Source: CAYSCZ01 sp964429655 (GTDB lineage Bacteria; Bacteroidota; Bacteroidia; Cytophagales; Cyclobacteriaceae). From it: DNA of 64,000 nt. The translations under genes were made by a program, and so were the position numbers. Positions 42,510 through 51,393 of the stretch are shown piece after piece. Numbering within the stretch: position 1 is the stretch's first letter; each line of letters begins with the position of its first letter. The notes beneath the pieces were generated by a model. It was not told where the DNA came from and searched no databases. It worked only from the letters and a program-made list of their open reading frames with translations. The stretch covers positions 79,598 to 143,597 of the forward strand of contig CAYSCZ010000002.1 of the NCBI GenBank assembly GCA_964429655.1, given 5' to 3'.

Positions 42510-44609
42510 ATGCCTGATAAACCGAGAAAAAAAAATATATTGCCAAAACCTCCAAAACAGAATTATCAAATTTGGGTGATATTATCATTAGTACTGGTAG
42601 TTTTTGGAGTTTCATACTTCAGTAATAACACGTCTGCCAAGAAAACAACCTTTAAAAGGTTTGAACAGATGATGCTAAGCAACGATGTCAGAAAGGTTGT
42701 GCTGATATCCAATCAACAAGAAGTTGAGGTGACGTTAAAAGAAGACGCATTGCAGAACACCAAATATAAGCTCGAACTGGAAGAGAAGAATCCATTTTTT
42801 GATAGTGGTCCGCACTATAAATTTCAAATTGTTTCATCTGAAAATTTTGACGAAAAATTTAGAAAGATTGAGGCACAGCTTAGTGAGAGTCAACAAATAG
42901 GTTATGAAGTCGAGGAGCGTTCTGACTTTACCAGCTTTATATTTAACTGGGGATTTCTGATTTTGATACTATTTGGTTTTTGGTTTTTGATGAGGCGTAT
43001 GACAGGAGGCGGCGGACCAGGTGGGCAGATATTTAACATTGGAAAATCCAGAGCAGCCCTGTTCGATGCCGAGAATAAAGTAAAAATAACTTTCGGTAAC
43101 GTAGCAGGACTGGATGAGGCGAAAGAAGAGATCAAAGAAATTGTCGAGTTTTTGAAAAATCCGTCAAAATTCACCCGGCTTGGTGGTAAAATACCTAAGG
43201 GTGCTTTACTGGTTGGCCCTCCGGGCACAGGGAAAACATTGCTGGCAAAAGCTGTTGCCGGCGAAGCTGCGGTTCCGTTTTTTACTCTATCAGGTTCAGA
43301 TTTTGTGGAAATGTTTGTGGGTGTAGGAGCAGCCAGAGTAAGGGACTTATTTAAACAAGCAAAAGAAAAAGCTCCCTGCATAGTTTTTATTGATGAGATT
43401 GATGCTATCGGTCGCTCAAGAGGAAAAGGTCAAATGCCAGGATCCAATGACGAAAGGGAAAATACACTCAACTCATTACTTGTGGAAATGGATGGGTTTT
43501 CCACTGACTCCGGAGTTATAATATTAGCGGCAACCAACAGGCCTGATGTACTTGACAATGCTTTGTTAAGACCAGGGCGTTTCGACAGGCAAATAAGTAT
43601 AGATAAGCCTGACATTGTTGGCAGGGAAGCAATTTTTAAAGTGCATCTTAAGCCACTCAAAATATCTGAAAATGTTGATTCCAGGAAGCTATCAGCCCAA
43701 ACACCCGGTTTCGCAGGGGCTGAAATTGCAAATGTTTGTAATGAAGCTGCCCTGATTGCTGCCAGACATGATAAAGAAAAAGTTGATATGCAAGACTTTC
43801 AGGATGCAATCGACAGGGTTATTGGGGGATTGGAAAAGAAAAATAAAATTATTTCACCGGAGGAAAAACGAATTGTGGCTTATCATGAAGCAGGACATGC
43901 GGTGGCAGGGTGGTTCTTGGAACATGCCGATCCATTGGTTAAAGTCAGTATAGTGCCAAGAGGGGTAGCTGCGCTAGGCTACGCTCAATATCTACCGAAA
44001 GAGCAGTTTCTTTATCAAAAAGAACAGTTGATTGATGAGATGTGTATGGCACTTGGAGGAAGGGCTGCGGAAGAAATAATATTTGGGAGAATTTCTACCG
44101 GGGCACTAAGTGATCTTGAAAGAATCACTAAAATGGCTTATAGTATCATAACCATCTATGGCATGAATGAGAAGATAGGAAATTTATCTTACTATGATTC
44201 CAAACAATCAGACTACACATTTACAAAACCTTACTCTGATGCAACAGCTGAACTAATTGATAATGAAGCAAAGCGGATAGTTGATGAAGCATTTAAGCGA
44301 ACGAAAGATATGCTTGTAGAAAAAAGAGAGGAATTGGAAATTATCGCTAAAGAGCTTTTAGAAAAAGAAATAATCTTCCAAAATGACCTTACCCGATTGA
44401 TAGGCCCAAGACCTTTCGAAAAAGAAACTAACTATCAGGCTTTTACCAATGGGCAGCAAGAAAAAGATCCTGAGGTTGATAAAAGCCCTGAAAAAGATGC
44501 TGGTGTACTTGAAGAAATAAAGATATCTGTTAAAGAAGAGGTAGAAAACGAAAAAGAAGGTGAGGGTATTAATGAAAAAAAGGAAGACACCTCTGAAATA
44601 TCAAAGTGA
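42510..44609 (+). CDS. ftsH: ATP-dependent zinc metalloprotease FtsH
   Basis: Membrane-bound AAA+ protease that degrades misfolded membrane and short-lived regulatory proteins. 699 residues: membrane segments at about 21-38 and 142-161 with a periplasmic part between, Walker A GPPGTGKT at 236-243, Walker B VFIDEIDAIG, second region of homology ATNRPDVLDNALLRPGRFDR, and zinc motif HEAGH at 459-463. The last 55 residues are strongly acidic and lysine-rich and look disordered. Gene order rsfS-ftsH is common in Bacteroidota. Confidence 0.98.
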   Translation: MPDKPRKKNILPKPPKQNYQIWVILSLVLVVFGVSYFSNNTSAKKTTFKRFEQMMLSNDVRKVVLISNQQEVEVTLKEDALQNTKYKLELEEKNPFFDSGPHYKFQIVSSENFDEKFRKIEAQLSESQQIGYEVEERSDFTSFIFNWGFLILILFGFWFLMRRMTGGGGPGGQIFNIGKSRAALFDAENKVKITFGNVAGLDEAKEEIKEIVEFLKNPSKFTRLGGKIPKGALLVGPPGTGKTLLAKAVAGEAAVPFFTLSGSDFVEMFVGVGAARVRDLFKQAKEKAPCIVFIDEIDAIGRSRGKGQMPGSNDERENTLNSLLVEMDGFSTDSGVIILAATNRPDVLDNALLRPGRFDRQISIDKPDIVGREAIFKVHLKPLKISENVDSRKLSAQTPGFAGAEIANVCNEAALIAARHDKEKVDMQDFQDAIDRVIGGLEKKNKIISPEEKRIVAYHEAGHAVAGWFLEHADPLVKVSIVPRGVAALGYAQYLPKEQFLYQKEQLIDEMCMALGGRAAEEIIFGRISTGALSDLERITKMAYSIITIYGMNEKIGNLSYYDSKQSDYTFTKPYSDATAELIDNEAKRIVDEAFKRTKDMLVEKREELEIIAKELLEKEIIFQNDLTRLIGPRPFEKETNYQAFTNGQQEKDPEVDKSPEKDAGVLEEIKISVKEEVENEKEGEGINEKKEDTSEISK

Positions 44610-44610
44610 G

Positions 44611-44637
44611 AAATAAATCACAAATTGTGATTTATTT
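44611..44637. other. Perfect 13-base inverted repeat between ftsH and the LpxH-like gene
   Basis: Arms AAATAAATCACAA and TTGTGATTTATTT around a single central A, two bases after the ftsH stop and eight before the next ATG. It could be a weak terminator for ftsH or a protein-binding site. Confidence 0.8.
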
Positions 44638-44645
44638 TGTCCCCA

Positions 44646-45416
44646 ATGAATAAAAAGACTATTACACTACCTAAGGGGAAAAAACTTTTTTTCGCTAGTG
44701 ATTTTCATCTTGGGGCTCCTAATCATAAAGAAAGTCGGCTTAGGGAACAATCAATCGTCAAGTGGTTGGATTCAATTCAAAAAGATGCCAAGGGCATATT
44801 TCTGGTTGGTGATATTTTTGACTTTTGGTTTGAGTATAAATCTGTCATACCTAAAGGATTTGTCCGCTTTCAGGGAAAGCTTGCTGAGTTAAGCGACAAA
44901 GGCATTCAAATTTATTTGTTTGGGGGAAACCATGACATGTGGATGTCAGAGTATTTTGAGGAGGAAATGGGAATACCTGTTTTCAATGACCCAGTAACCT
45001 TTAGCTGTAATCAGAAAGACCTGTTAATCAGTCATGGTGATGGCTTAGGACCGGATGATAAATTTTATAAGATCGTTAAAAAAGTCTTTAGAAATCCCCT
45101 GGCCATCAAAGCTTTTGGTTTACTGCACCCGGATTTAGGTGTAGGCCTGGCCTATTTCCTCTCCAATAATAGCAGAAAAAGGAATATTAACGATCATAAT
45201 GAATTTAAAGGAGATGACGAATGGCTGGTCCAATACTGCAAAATCGTAGAGAAAGAAAAACACCATGATTACTATATTTTTGGTCATCGCCATTTGTCCG
45301 TAAAATTTCCGATCAATGAAAAAGCCACCTATGTTAATTTAGGGGAATGGATTTTCAGAAAGTCCTATGCTATTTTCGATGGTAATTCGTTAATCATTAA
45401 AAATTTTGGTGAATAA
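44646..45416 (+). CDS. UDP-2,3-diacylglucosamine diphosphatase family (LpxH-like)
   Basis: A calcineurin-like metallophosphoesterase, 256 residues from the ATG at 44646 (an in-frame TTG at 44637 lies in the inverted repeat and is rejected). Metal-binding motifs in order: SDFHLG, VGDIFDFW, GGNHDMW, SHGDGLG and FGHRHLS. The gap pattern fits LpxH, which splits UDP-2,3-diacylglucosamine in lipid A synthesis at the inner membrane; the LpxH/YbbF assignment is by family resemblance. Confidence 0.9.
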   Translation: MNKKTITLPKGKKLFFASDFHLGAPNHKESRLREQSIVKWLDSIQKDAKGIFLVGDIFDFWFEYKSVIPKGFVRFQGKLAELSDKGIQIYLFGGNHDMWMSEYFEEEMGIPVFNDPVTFSCNQKDLLISHGDGLGPDDKFYKIVKKVFRNPLAIKAFGLLHPDLGVGLAYFLSNNSRKRNINDHNEFKGDDEWLVQYCKIVEKEKHHDYYIFGHRHLSVKFPINEKATYVNLGEWIFRKSYAIFDGNSLIIKNFGE

Positions 45417-46206
45417 ATTCTTAATTATTTTACTATTTCTTGAGGTACCAGTACTAACCCATGGGCAGAATTGGATATTACAAGATTCTATAAACCTTAG
45501 AAAAGCTGCACAGTCATCATCCATTGATCAAAATGGAAATCTACTCTACAGCGTAGATAGCGAACTATTTAAATATAACTATCCGGCTGATTCAACAATT
45601 ATATATTCCCCGGCAATTTTTGGCAACATCAGTTCAGTAGACGCCCGAAATACAAATAAGATTTTCATTTTTTACAGTGATTTTCAAAGGTTTTCTTTTA
45701 TTGACAGATTTTTATCCAACCCTGTTGACTATAACCTTGGTGATTTTGATATAATATCTGCATCAGCGGCTGGATACGACCCTAGAAATATCCTTTGGAT
45801 CTTTGATGATATAAACCTTTCCCTTAAATCCTATATGATAAATAACCGGACAGTGAATAGTGAAATTCAATTAAACCAAATAATCACTAAGCTTGATGAC
45901 CCTGAAGTAAATATTATAAAAGTATATCACAATCGTGTTTATTTGAATGAAACCTCTACGGGCATCCTTGTATTTGACCTTTTCGGTAACTTATTGACGC
46001 AAATCAAGGAACCTGGTCTGTCAGACTTTCATTTCTTCAAAAACCGACTATACTTTTTAAAGAATGGTGAGATAGTGTTTTACGATACTCAGACTGGACG
46101 AAAACAGGCCGTTTCTATTCCGGAAGATTATTTGGATTGTATGATATCTGATAATATATATTATTTTTTTGATGACCATCAGATAAAGATTTACAACAAA
46201 AAGTAA
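45409..46206 (+). CDS. Secreted protein of unknown function
   Basis: About 265 residues. I do not recognise a family. The N-terminus NKFLIILLFLEVPVLTHGQ is a signal peptide. The rest is rich in beta strands and repeated hydrophobic-Asn/Asp patterns (for instance NLLYSVDSELFKYNYP, RVYLNETSTGILVFDLFGN), which suggests a beta-propeller. No ATG is available: the start is GTG at 45409 or TTG at 45406, both overlapping the end of the LpxH-like gene, so translation is probably coupled. It ends two bases from the convergent TolC-like gene. Confidence 0.75.
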   Translation: MNKFLIILLFLEVPVLTHGQNWILQDSINLRKAAQSSSIDQNGNLLYSVDSELFKYNYPADSTIIYSPAIFGNISSVDARNTNKIFIFYSDFQRFSFIDRFLSNPVDYNLGDFDIISASAAGYDPRNILWIFDDINLSLKSYMINNRTVNSEIQLNQIITKLDDPEVNIIKVYHNRVYLNETSTGILVFDLFGNLLTQIKEPGLSDFHFFKNRLYFLKNGEIVFYDTQTGRKQAVSIPEDYLDCMISDNIYYFFDDHQIKIYNKK

Positions 46207-46208
46207 AT

Positions 46209-47507
46209 TTATATCCCCTGGTAAACCTCCAGAATCTTGTTTCTGAAGACTATACTATACTTAGCGTTAGCCAGTTCAATTTCCGCTCTGTTTTTGTTAT
46301 TCAAACTCTCAATATAAGTATAGAAATCTGTAATCCCCGTTTGATAACGCTTGGTGGTAAACTCAAATGTCTGATCGATGGCTTTAAGATTTTCCTCGGC
46401 GGCATGGTAAGTACTTTGTGCAACAAGCAGGTCAAGATAAGCCTGTTGTATTTCGTTATTGAGGTTTTGGACAGTTTGCTTGTAATTCAGTTCAGCATTT
46501 CGTAATTGCAACCTACTATTGTCAATATTTGTGGTGGTTCTGAACCTGTTAAAGATGGGTACATTTAAACTAATATTGATAGATTTTTGCTCATTCAAAT
46601 CTATTTGATCGAAAAAAGAAACATTATTTACCGAAGAAAAAGATGAACCATAACCACCGTTTGCCGATATCGTAGGATGCCTATCTGCTTTCGCCAGTTT
46701 CAAATCATTTTCTGCCACGTCTACAGTCAAATCAGCATTTTTTAACAAAGGGGAATAGCTTGTAACGGCCTTCGATAAGCTGGAGAAATCCTGCACATCG
46801 GGGTCGTTGATATCATCTTCAATTTCTACTTCCTTAATCTCATAATCCTCGGAAGGATCGAGCTGTAGTAATTGAAATAATGATAACTTATTCCTTTGTA
46901 AATCATTTTCCATTCTTAGCTTGTTAAGATTTTCAGTAGCTATTTGGGATTGAAGATTGAAAACATTTTCCTGGCTTTCTATACCTATCTCAAACCTTTT
47001 TCTGGCTCGCTCCAATTGCTCATTTAACAGGTTCAACCTTTCTTCACTAATTCGAACATTAGACCTGCTTATCAATACCTGCAGATAACTCCTTAGCACG
47101 GCGATCCTGGTATCATCGATAATTTCCAGTGTGTTGAACTTGGCGGCTTCTGAATTGGCCTTTGTCCTGTTCATTCTATGATGGTTTTGAAAGCCGCCAT
47201 AAATTGGTAAGGTGCTTGAAAATGACGGAAATGATCTTTTGGTTGTCTCTGTAACCGGTTCTCCAGTGGTTTGATCCACTGTAAGGCCATTTACAATATT
47301 GTAGTTTGCAAAAAAATTCAGGTCAGGGTAAAATTCATATTTGCTCTGCTTGTATTGGTTCTCAGCGATCAACTCATTATTCTTTGCAATTTTAATGCTG
47401 ATGTTTTTATCAACAGCAATATTAAAACACTTTTCAAGTGTCAGAACATTTTGACTGTGCGCAAAAAATGATATGGAAAGTAAAAAAATGAGTATTAATA
47501 ACTTCAT
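46209..47507 (-). CDS. TolC family outer membrane protein
   Basis: Outer membrane channel of a tripartite exporter. 432 residues from the ATG at 47507, with signal peptide MKLLILIFLLSISFFAHSQN. Two TolC repeats of long helices and short beta strands: NEQLERARKRFEIGIESQEN is the first hinge-like segment and TKRYQTGITDFYTYIES the second. It lies last in a minus-strand group after an adaptor and an ATPase and has its own weak promoter. Confidence 0.92.
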   Translation of the reverse strand: MKLLILIFLLSISFFAHSQNVLTLEKCFNIAVDKNISIKIAKNNELIAENQYKQSKYEFYPDLNFFANYNIVNGLTVDQTTGEPVTETTKRSFPSFSSTLPIYGGFQNHHRMNRTKANSEAAKFNTLEIIDDTRIAVLRSYLQVLISRSNVRISEERLNLLNEQLERARKRFEIGIESQENVFNLQSQIATENLNKLRMENDLQRNKLSLFQLLQLDPSEDYEIKEVEIEDDINDPDVQDFSSLSKAVTSYSPLLKNADLTVDVAENDLKLAKADRHPTISANGGYGSSFSSVNNVSFFDQIDLNEQKSINISLNVPIFNRFRTTTNIDNSRLQLRNAELNYKQTVQNLNNEIQQAYLDLLVAQSTYHAAEENLKAIDQTFEFTTKRYQTGITDFYTYIESLNNKNRAEIELANAKYSIVFRNKILEVYQGI

Positions 47508-47523
47508 ATTATTTGGAATAGCG

Positions 47524-47551
47524 TAAAGATACATAAGGTATCATTTAACAA
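47524..47551 (-). promoter_or_regulatory. Possible promoter of the TolC-like gene
   Basis: On the minus strand TTG (47549-47551), 17 bases, then TATCTTTA (47524-47531), one mismatch to TAnnTTTG, 16 bases before the ATG. It lies in the 96-base gap after the ATPase gene. Confidence 0.5.
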
Positions 47552-47603
47552 AACCTTTTAATAATGAGACAGTTGCACATTTTACAACTTTTTACATATC
47601 GTA

Positions 47604-48317
47604 TTATACCATTGCGTTGTCTTTAGAATTGATGTTTTCAGAAACAATCTGACCATCAAATAAATGGATGATTCTGTGCGCATATTCTGCATCGATTGGA
47701 GAGTGAGTAACCATTATAACGGTGGTACCACTTTCATTTAATTGTGTCAGTAGATTCATTACTTCCTGTCCATTGGAGGAGTCAAGATTACCGGTAGGTT
47801 CATCAGCAAGAATGATTTTAGGTCGGGCTATAACAGCTCTGGATATTGCCACTCTCTGTTGTTGTCCTCCTGATAATTGCTGCGGGAAATGATTTCTTCT
47901 GTGCATAATTTTCATGTGCTCCATCACCTCTTCCGCTCTTTTTTTACGCTCAGAGGAAGAATATTTAAGGTAAATCAAGGGGAGTTCTATATTTTCGAAA
48001 ACTGTCAATTCATCGATCAGATTAAAACTCTGGAAAACAAACCCAATATTTGATTTTCTCAGGTCAGCCCTTTTTCTTTCTGAGTAACCGGATATTTCCA
48101 ATCCCGTGAAGTAAAATTGGCCTTCTGAGGGATTATCCAGCAAACCGATTATGTTCAATAGTGTTGATTTACCACATCCTGACGGCCCCATTATTGCCAC
48201 AAATTCACCAGCTTTTACTTTTAAGTTAACGCCGGCTAAAGCTGTCGTCTCAATCTCTTCGGTATAATAAAATTTTTTGAGATTGACGGTGTTTATTAAA
48301 AAATCTGAGTGCTCCAT
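47604..48317 (-). CDS. ABC transporter ATP-binding protein, MacB/LolD type
   Basis: 237 residues, one ATPase domain without membrane segments. Walker A GPSGCGKS at 44-51, Q-loop FVFQSFNL, signature LSGGQQQRVAISRA, Walker B IILADEPTGNLDS, H-loop VTHSPIDA. All catalytic residues are intact. The MacB/LolD subfamily works with an FtsX-like permease, but no such gene is in the window. It lies 16 bases after the adaptor. Confidence 0.93.
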   Translation of the reverse strand: MEHSDFLINTVNLKKFYYTEEIETTALAGVNLKVKAGEFVAIMGPSGCGKSTLLNIIGLLDNPSEGQFYFTGLEISGYSERKRADLRKSNIGFVFQSFNLIDELTVFENIELPLIYLKYSSSERKKRAEEVMEHMKIMHRRNHFPQQLSGGQQQRVAISRAVIARPKIILADEPTGNLDSSNGQEVMNLLTQLNESGTTVIMVTHSPIDAEYAHRIIHLFDGQIVSENINSKDNAMV

Positions 48318-48333
48318 AAAATATATATTTAAA

Positions 48334-49581
48334 TTATTTCAGTATAAGTATGTCTTTATCTTCATAGCCATCATAGGAGGAAACTACAACGCTTTCTCCG
48401 GGATTAAGTCCCTCAAGCACCTCATAATATCTCGGATTTTGTCTTCCTAATCGAATGTCTCGTCTCCTGGCCGCTCCATCACCATCCAAGACAAAAATCC
48501 AATTACCACCTGTTGTTTGATAGAAACTTCCCCTGGGGATCTGAACTGCTACGATGTTCTCACTAAGTTGTAATTTTATTTGAAGTGTTTGTCCTCGTCT
48601 GATTCCTTTTGGGATAGTATCCATAAAAGCCATGTCAACCTCGAAAAGGCCATTGGTAACCTCAGGATATACCTTTTGTATTTCAAGTCTGTAAGTATTA
48701 CTAGCAAAATCAAAACTTCCCTGCAACCCTGAATAAATCCTTGCTATATAATGCTCATCAATGGAGGCGCGGACTTTATAACCGTTTAAATCATCAATTT
48801 GACCTATATTCTGACCGGAAGTTATCGATTCTCCTACTTCCACGTCTACATAAGAAAGTCTTCCGGAAATTGGGGCTTTTATGTAAAGATTTTCCAGGTT
48901 TTTCTTCATCATCTCCAGATTTTTGTAAGTTCTATCCAGCGTTCTTTCTGTTTGTGCTATTTGAATGGCCGCATTTACTGAATCAAATGACTGGGATTTT
49001 ATTTCAATCTCCCTGCTGGATCTCAACCGTTCGTATTCACGTTTTAGCCGTAAAAATTCCTGCTCGGAAATTACTTTTTCATCAAAAAGCTGCCTTCCTC
49101 TGATGTAGTCATCCTTTGCCTGATCGATCTGAAAGTCCAGATTAAGTAACCGCCTCTTCAGATCAAACTGAGTACGTTTTAGATCTAGCTTTGTATTTTC
49201 AAGGTTGTTAACCAGAATAAAAGCCTGGGTTTCTTCCCTTATGAAGTTTTGTAACAGATTTTGGTTTGCCAGCTTGACTATGGTGTCGCCTTTGTTAACC
49301 AAAACTCCACCATCCAGGTATTTTCTTTCAACCACTCCGCCTTCTATTGCATCAAGCCGAATAGTTTTTATGGGCATCACCGTCCCATCCACGGGTATGA
49401 ATTCCCTAAACTGTCCCTTAACTACCTCAGCGATGTTAATTTTCTCTTTTTCAACATTCAATTTAGAGCCTCCTTCAACGAATATGAAACTGTAGAGCAG
49501 AAAGATGATAAATACTGAACCCAAGGAAATCATTATAATCCGGTTTGTGGTCCACTTTTTCTTTTTAATCTTCCTGTCCAT
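48334..49581 (-). CDS. Periplasmic adaptor (HlyD/MacA type)
   Basis: 415 residues with one N-terminal membrane segment (about 14-34). The lipoyl-like part includes GVVERKYLDGGVLVNKGDTI and, after a long coiled coil (about 110-220, including FLRLKREYERLRSSREIEIK), APISGRLSYVDVEVGESITS. The barrel and C-terminal domains follow (ATGGNWIFVLD-like, ending KDILILK). First gene of the minus-strand exporter group; it begins 423 bases from a divergent response regulator gene. Confidence 0.92.
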   Translation of the reverse strand: MDRKIKKKKWTTNRIIMISLGSVFIIFLLYSFIFVEGGSKLNVEKEKINIAEVVKGQFREFIPVDGTVMPIKTIRLDAIEGGVVERKYLDGGVLVNKGDTIVKLANQNLLQNFIREETQAFILVNNLENTKLDLKRTQFDLKRRLLNLDFQIDQAKDDYIRGRQLFDEKVISEQEFLRLKREYERLRSSREIEIKSQSFDSVNAAIQIAQTERTLDRTYKNLEMMKKNLENLYIKAPISGRLSYVDVEVGESITSGQNIGQIDDLNGYKVRASIDEHYIARIYSGLQGSFDFASNTYRLEIQKVYPEVTNGLFEVDMAFMDTIPKGIRRGQTLQIKLQLSENIVAVQIPRGSFYQTTGGNWIFVLDGDGAARRRDIRLGRQNPRYYEVLEGLNPGESVVVSSYDGYEDKDILILK

Positions 49582-50004
49582 GGATATTATCTAAAAGTTG
49601 AATTACTGGTGGTCTAAAAAAATGCCATAATTCGTAATCAACTGTAATCCAGCATATTAAAAAACAAACCTATTATTTAATCGGGTAATATGTTACAGAT
49701 TAGAACAATATGTTGTCCGATAACGAACTAAATAAAAAAGGTTCAGGTAGTTACCTGAACCTTTAAGGTCAAAAACTCAAAAAAAAGAGGACTAAATCTT
49801 AATCCACAACAACATTTAAATATAATAAAAATCTTAATAATTTACTAGTATTAGATGCTATTGATCGTTTTCACAAGAAACATGAAAGCCAATAAAAGCA
49901 GGGATCATGTTCATTTACGAACGTTTTATTTTAATTTTAAGCGAAATTTATCAAAAGGTAAGCCGAAACAGGAATGCCACAATATCTGGTAAACAATCAA
50001 ACTT
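49582..50004. other. Intergenic region between divergent exporter and two-component genes
   Basis: 423 bases without a recognised gene. It holds a strong hairpin at 49737-49764, an AT-rich part at 49780-49870, and a 36-codon plus-strand frame at 49882-49992. I see no full TTG / TAnnTTTG promoter in either direction and no convincing sigma-54 site (TGGCAC-N5-TTGC). Confidence 0.7.
49725..49764 (-). terminator. Strong hairpin with T run on the minus strand
   Basis: Two perfect 13-base arms (AAAGGTTCAGGTA at 49737-49749 and its complement at 49752-49764) separated by two bases, followed on the minus strand by TTTTTTATTT. It has the form of an intrinsic terminator, yet no gene lies upstream of it on that strand. 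Confidence 0.7.
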
Positions 50005-51393
50005 ATGGAAGCAACTGATAAAGAACTCGGCAAGATTTTAATTATTGATGACGACGAAGATGTGCTGTTAGCGGCTAAAATGCTGTTAAAAAAACACTCC
50101 AAGGAAGTAATAATTGAAAAAAATCCAAAAAAAATACCTTTTCTACTCAATCATGACACCTACGATGTCATTTTACTGGATATGAACTTTAGTAAAGACA
50201 TTACCAGTGGCAAAGAGGGGTTTTATTGGTTAGAGCAGATCCTTGACAAGGACCCACAAGCAGTGGTAATATTGATTACAGCTTTTGGTGATGTAGAGAT
50301 GGCAGTTAAAGCACTTAAGCAGGGCGCAACTGATTTCGTGTTGAAACCATGGCAGAACGAAAAACTTATTGCGACGCTCTCCAGCGCTATTAAGCTTAAG
50401 AAAAGCTACAATGAGGTCAACATTTTAAAACAGACCAAAAAATCACTGGAGGAAGAAATACAACAGCCTTTTAAAGACATCATTGGTGAATCTGAAGCTA
50501 TAAAAAGTGTATTTAACGTCATTGAAAAAGTGGCAAAAACAGATGCCAATGTCCTGATATTAGGAGAAAATGGTACGGGTAAGGAGCTTATAGCCAGGGC
50601 TATTCACAGCGGGTCTGTCCGGAAAGATAATGTATTTGTGAGTGTAGATATGGGAGCAATTACCGAATCATTATTTGAAAGTGAATTATTTGGTCATAAG
50701 AAAGGTTCTTTCACAGATGCCAAAGAAGACAGGGCCGGTCGGTTTGAAGTTGCTAATGGGGGTACATTATTTCTTGATGAGATTGGTAACTTAGGCATGC
50801 CACTACAATCAAAATTACTGACTGCCATCCAGAACAGACAGGTTACCAGGATCGGATCAAATAAACCTGTGAATATTGACATTAGACTGGTCTGTGCCAC
50901 CAATATGCCGATCTATGATATGGTTGATGAAAATACCTTTAGGCAAGACCTCTTATATCGTGTAAATACAGTAGAAATTAATTTACCCCCTTTAAGAGAA
51001 CGTGATGATGACATTGAACTGCTGGTGGAACATTTTCTTAAAGTTTATTCTAAGAAATACAGAAAAGCCATTAAAAAAGTGGCCACTTCCACCATAAAAA
51101 AACTGCAAAAATATCATTGGCCGGGCAACATCAGGGAACTGCAACACGCTATTGAACGAGCGGTGATCATGAGTGAAGGAAATACGCTCAACCCCGAAGA
51201 TTTCTTTTTTCTCAATCAGAAAAGTGATGGGCAGGAATCTTCTACAGGGAATAATTTCAACCTGGATGAAGTTGAAAAAAATGTGATACAAAAGGCAATT
51301 GATAAACACGGTGGAAACATTTCAAAAGCCGCTAAAGAATTAGGATTAACAAGGGCCTCGCTTTATAGAAGGTTAGAAAAGCATGGTCTTTAA
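50005..51393 (+). CDS. Sigma-54-dependent response regulator (NtrC family)
   Basis: 462 residues: receiver domain 9-125 with acidic pair Asp15/Asp16, phospho-acceptor Asp59 and the lysine in VLKPW; AAA+ domain with Walker A GENGTGKE at 187-194 and Walker B TLFLDEIG; Fis-type HTH at the end (GGNISKAAKELGLTRASLYR). The sigma-54 contact loop GAFTGA reads GSFTDA (234-239). It overlaps the histidine kinase gene by 11 bases. Likely targets are the divergent exporter genes, by position only. Confidence 0.95.
   Translation: MEATDKELGKILIIDDDEDVLLAAKMLLKKHSKEVIIEKNPKKIPFLLNHDTYDVILLDMNFSKDITSGKEGFYWLEQILDKDPQAVVILITAFGDVEMAVKALKQGATDFVLKPWQNEKLIATLSSAIKLKKSYNEVNILKQTKKSLEEEIQQPFKDIIGESEAIKSVFNVIEKVAKTDANVLILGENGTGKELIARAIHSGSVRKDNVFVSVDMGAITESLFESELFGHKKGSFTDAKEDRAGRFEVANGGTLFLDEIGNLGMPLQSKLLTAIQNRQVTRIGSNKPVNIDIRLVCATNMPIYDMVDENTFRQDLLYRVNTVEINLPPLRERDDDIELLVEHFLKVYSKKYRKAIKKVATSTIKKLQKYHWPGNIRELQHAIERAVIMSEGNTLNPEDFFFLNQKSDGQESSTGNNFNLDEVEKNVIQKAIDKHGGNISKAAKELGLTRASLYRRLEKHGL

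Noticed and set aside
44637..44645. TTG start for the LpxH-like protein
   Set aside because: It lies at the edge of the inverted repeat; the ATG three codons downstream gives a normal N-terminus.
49600..49640. TGGCAT followed by a T run as a sigma-54 promoter of the adaptor gene
   Set aside because: The second half TTGC is missing and the distance to the ATG is only about 45 bases.
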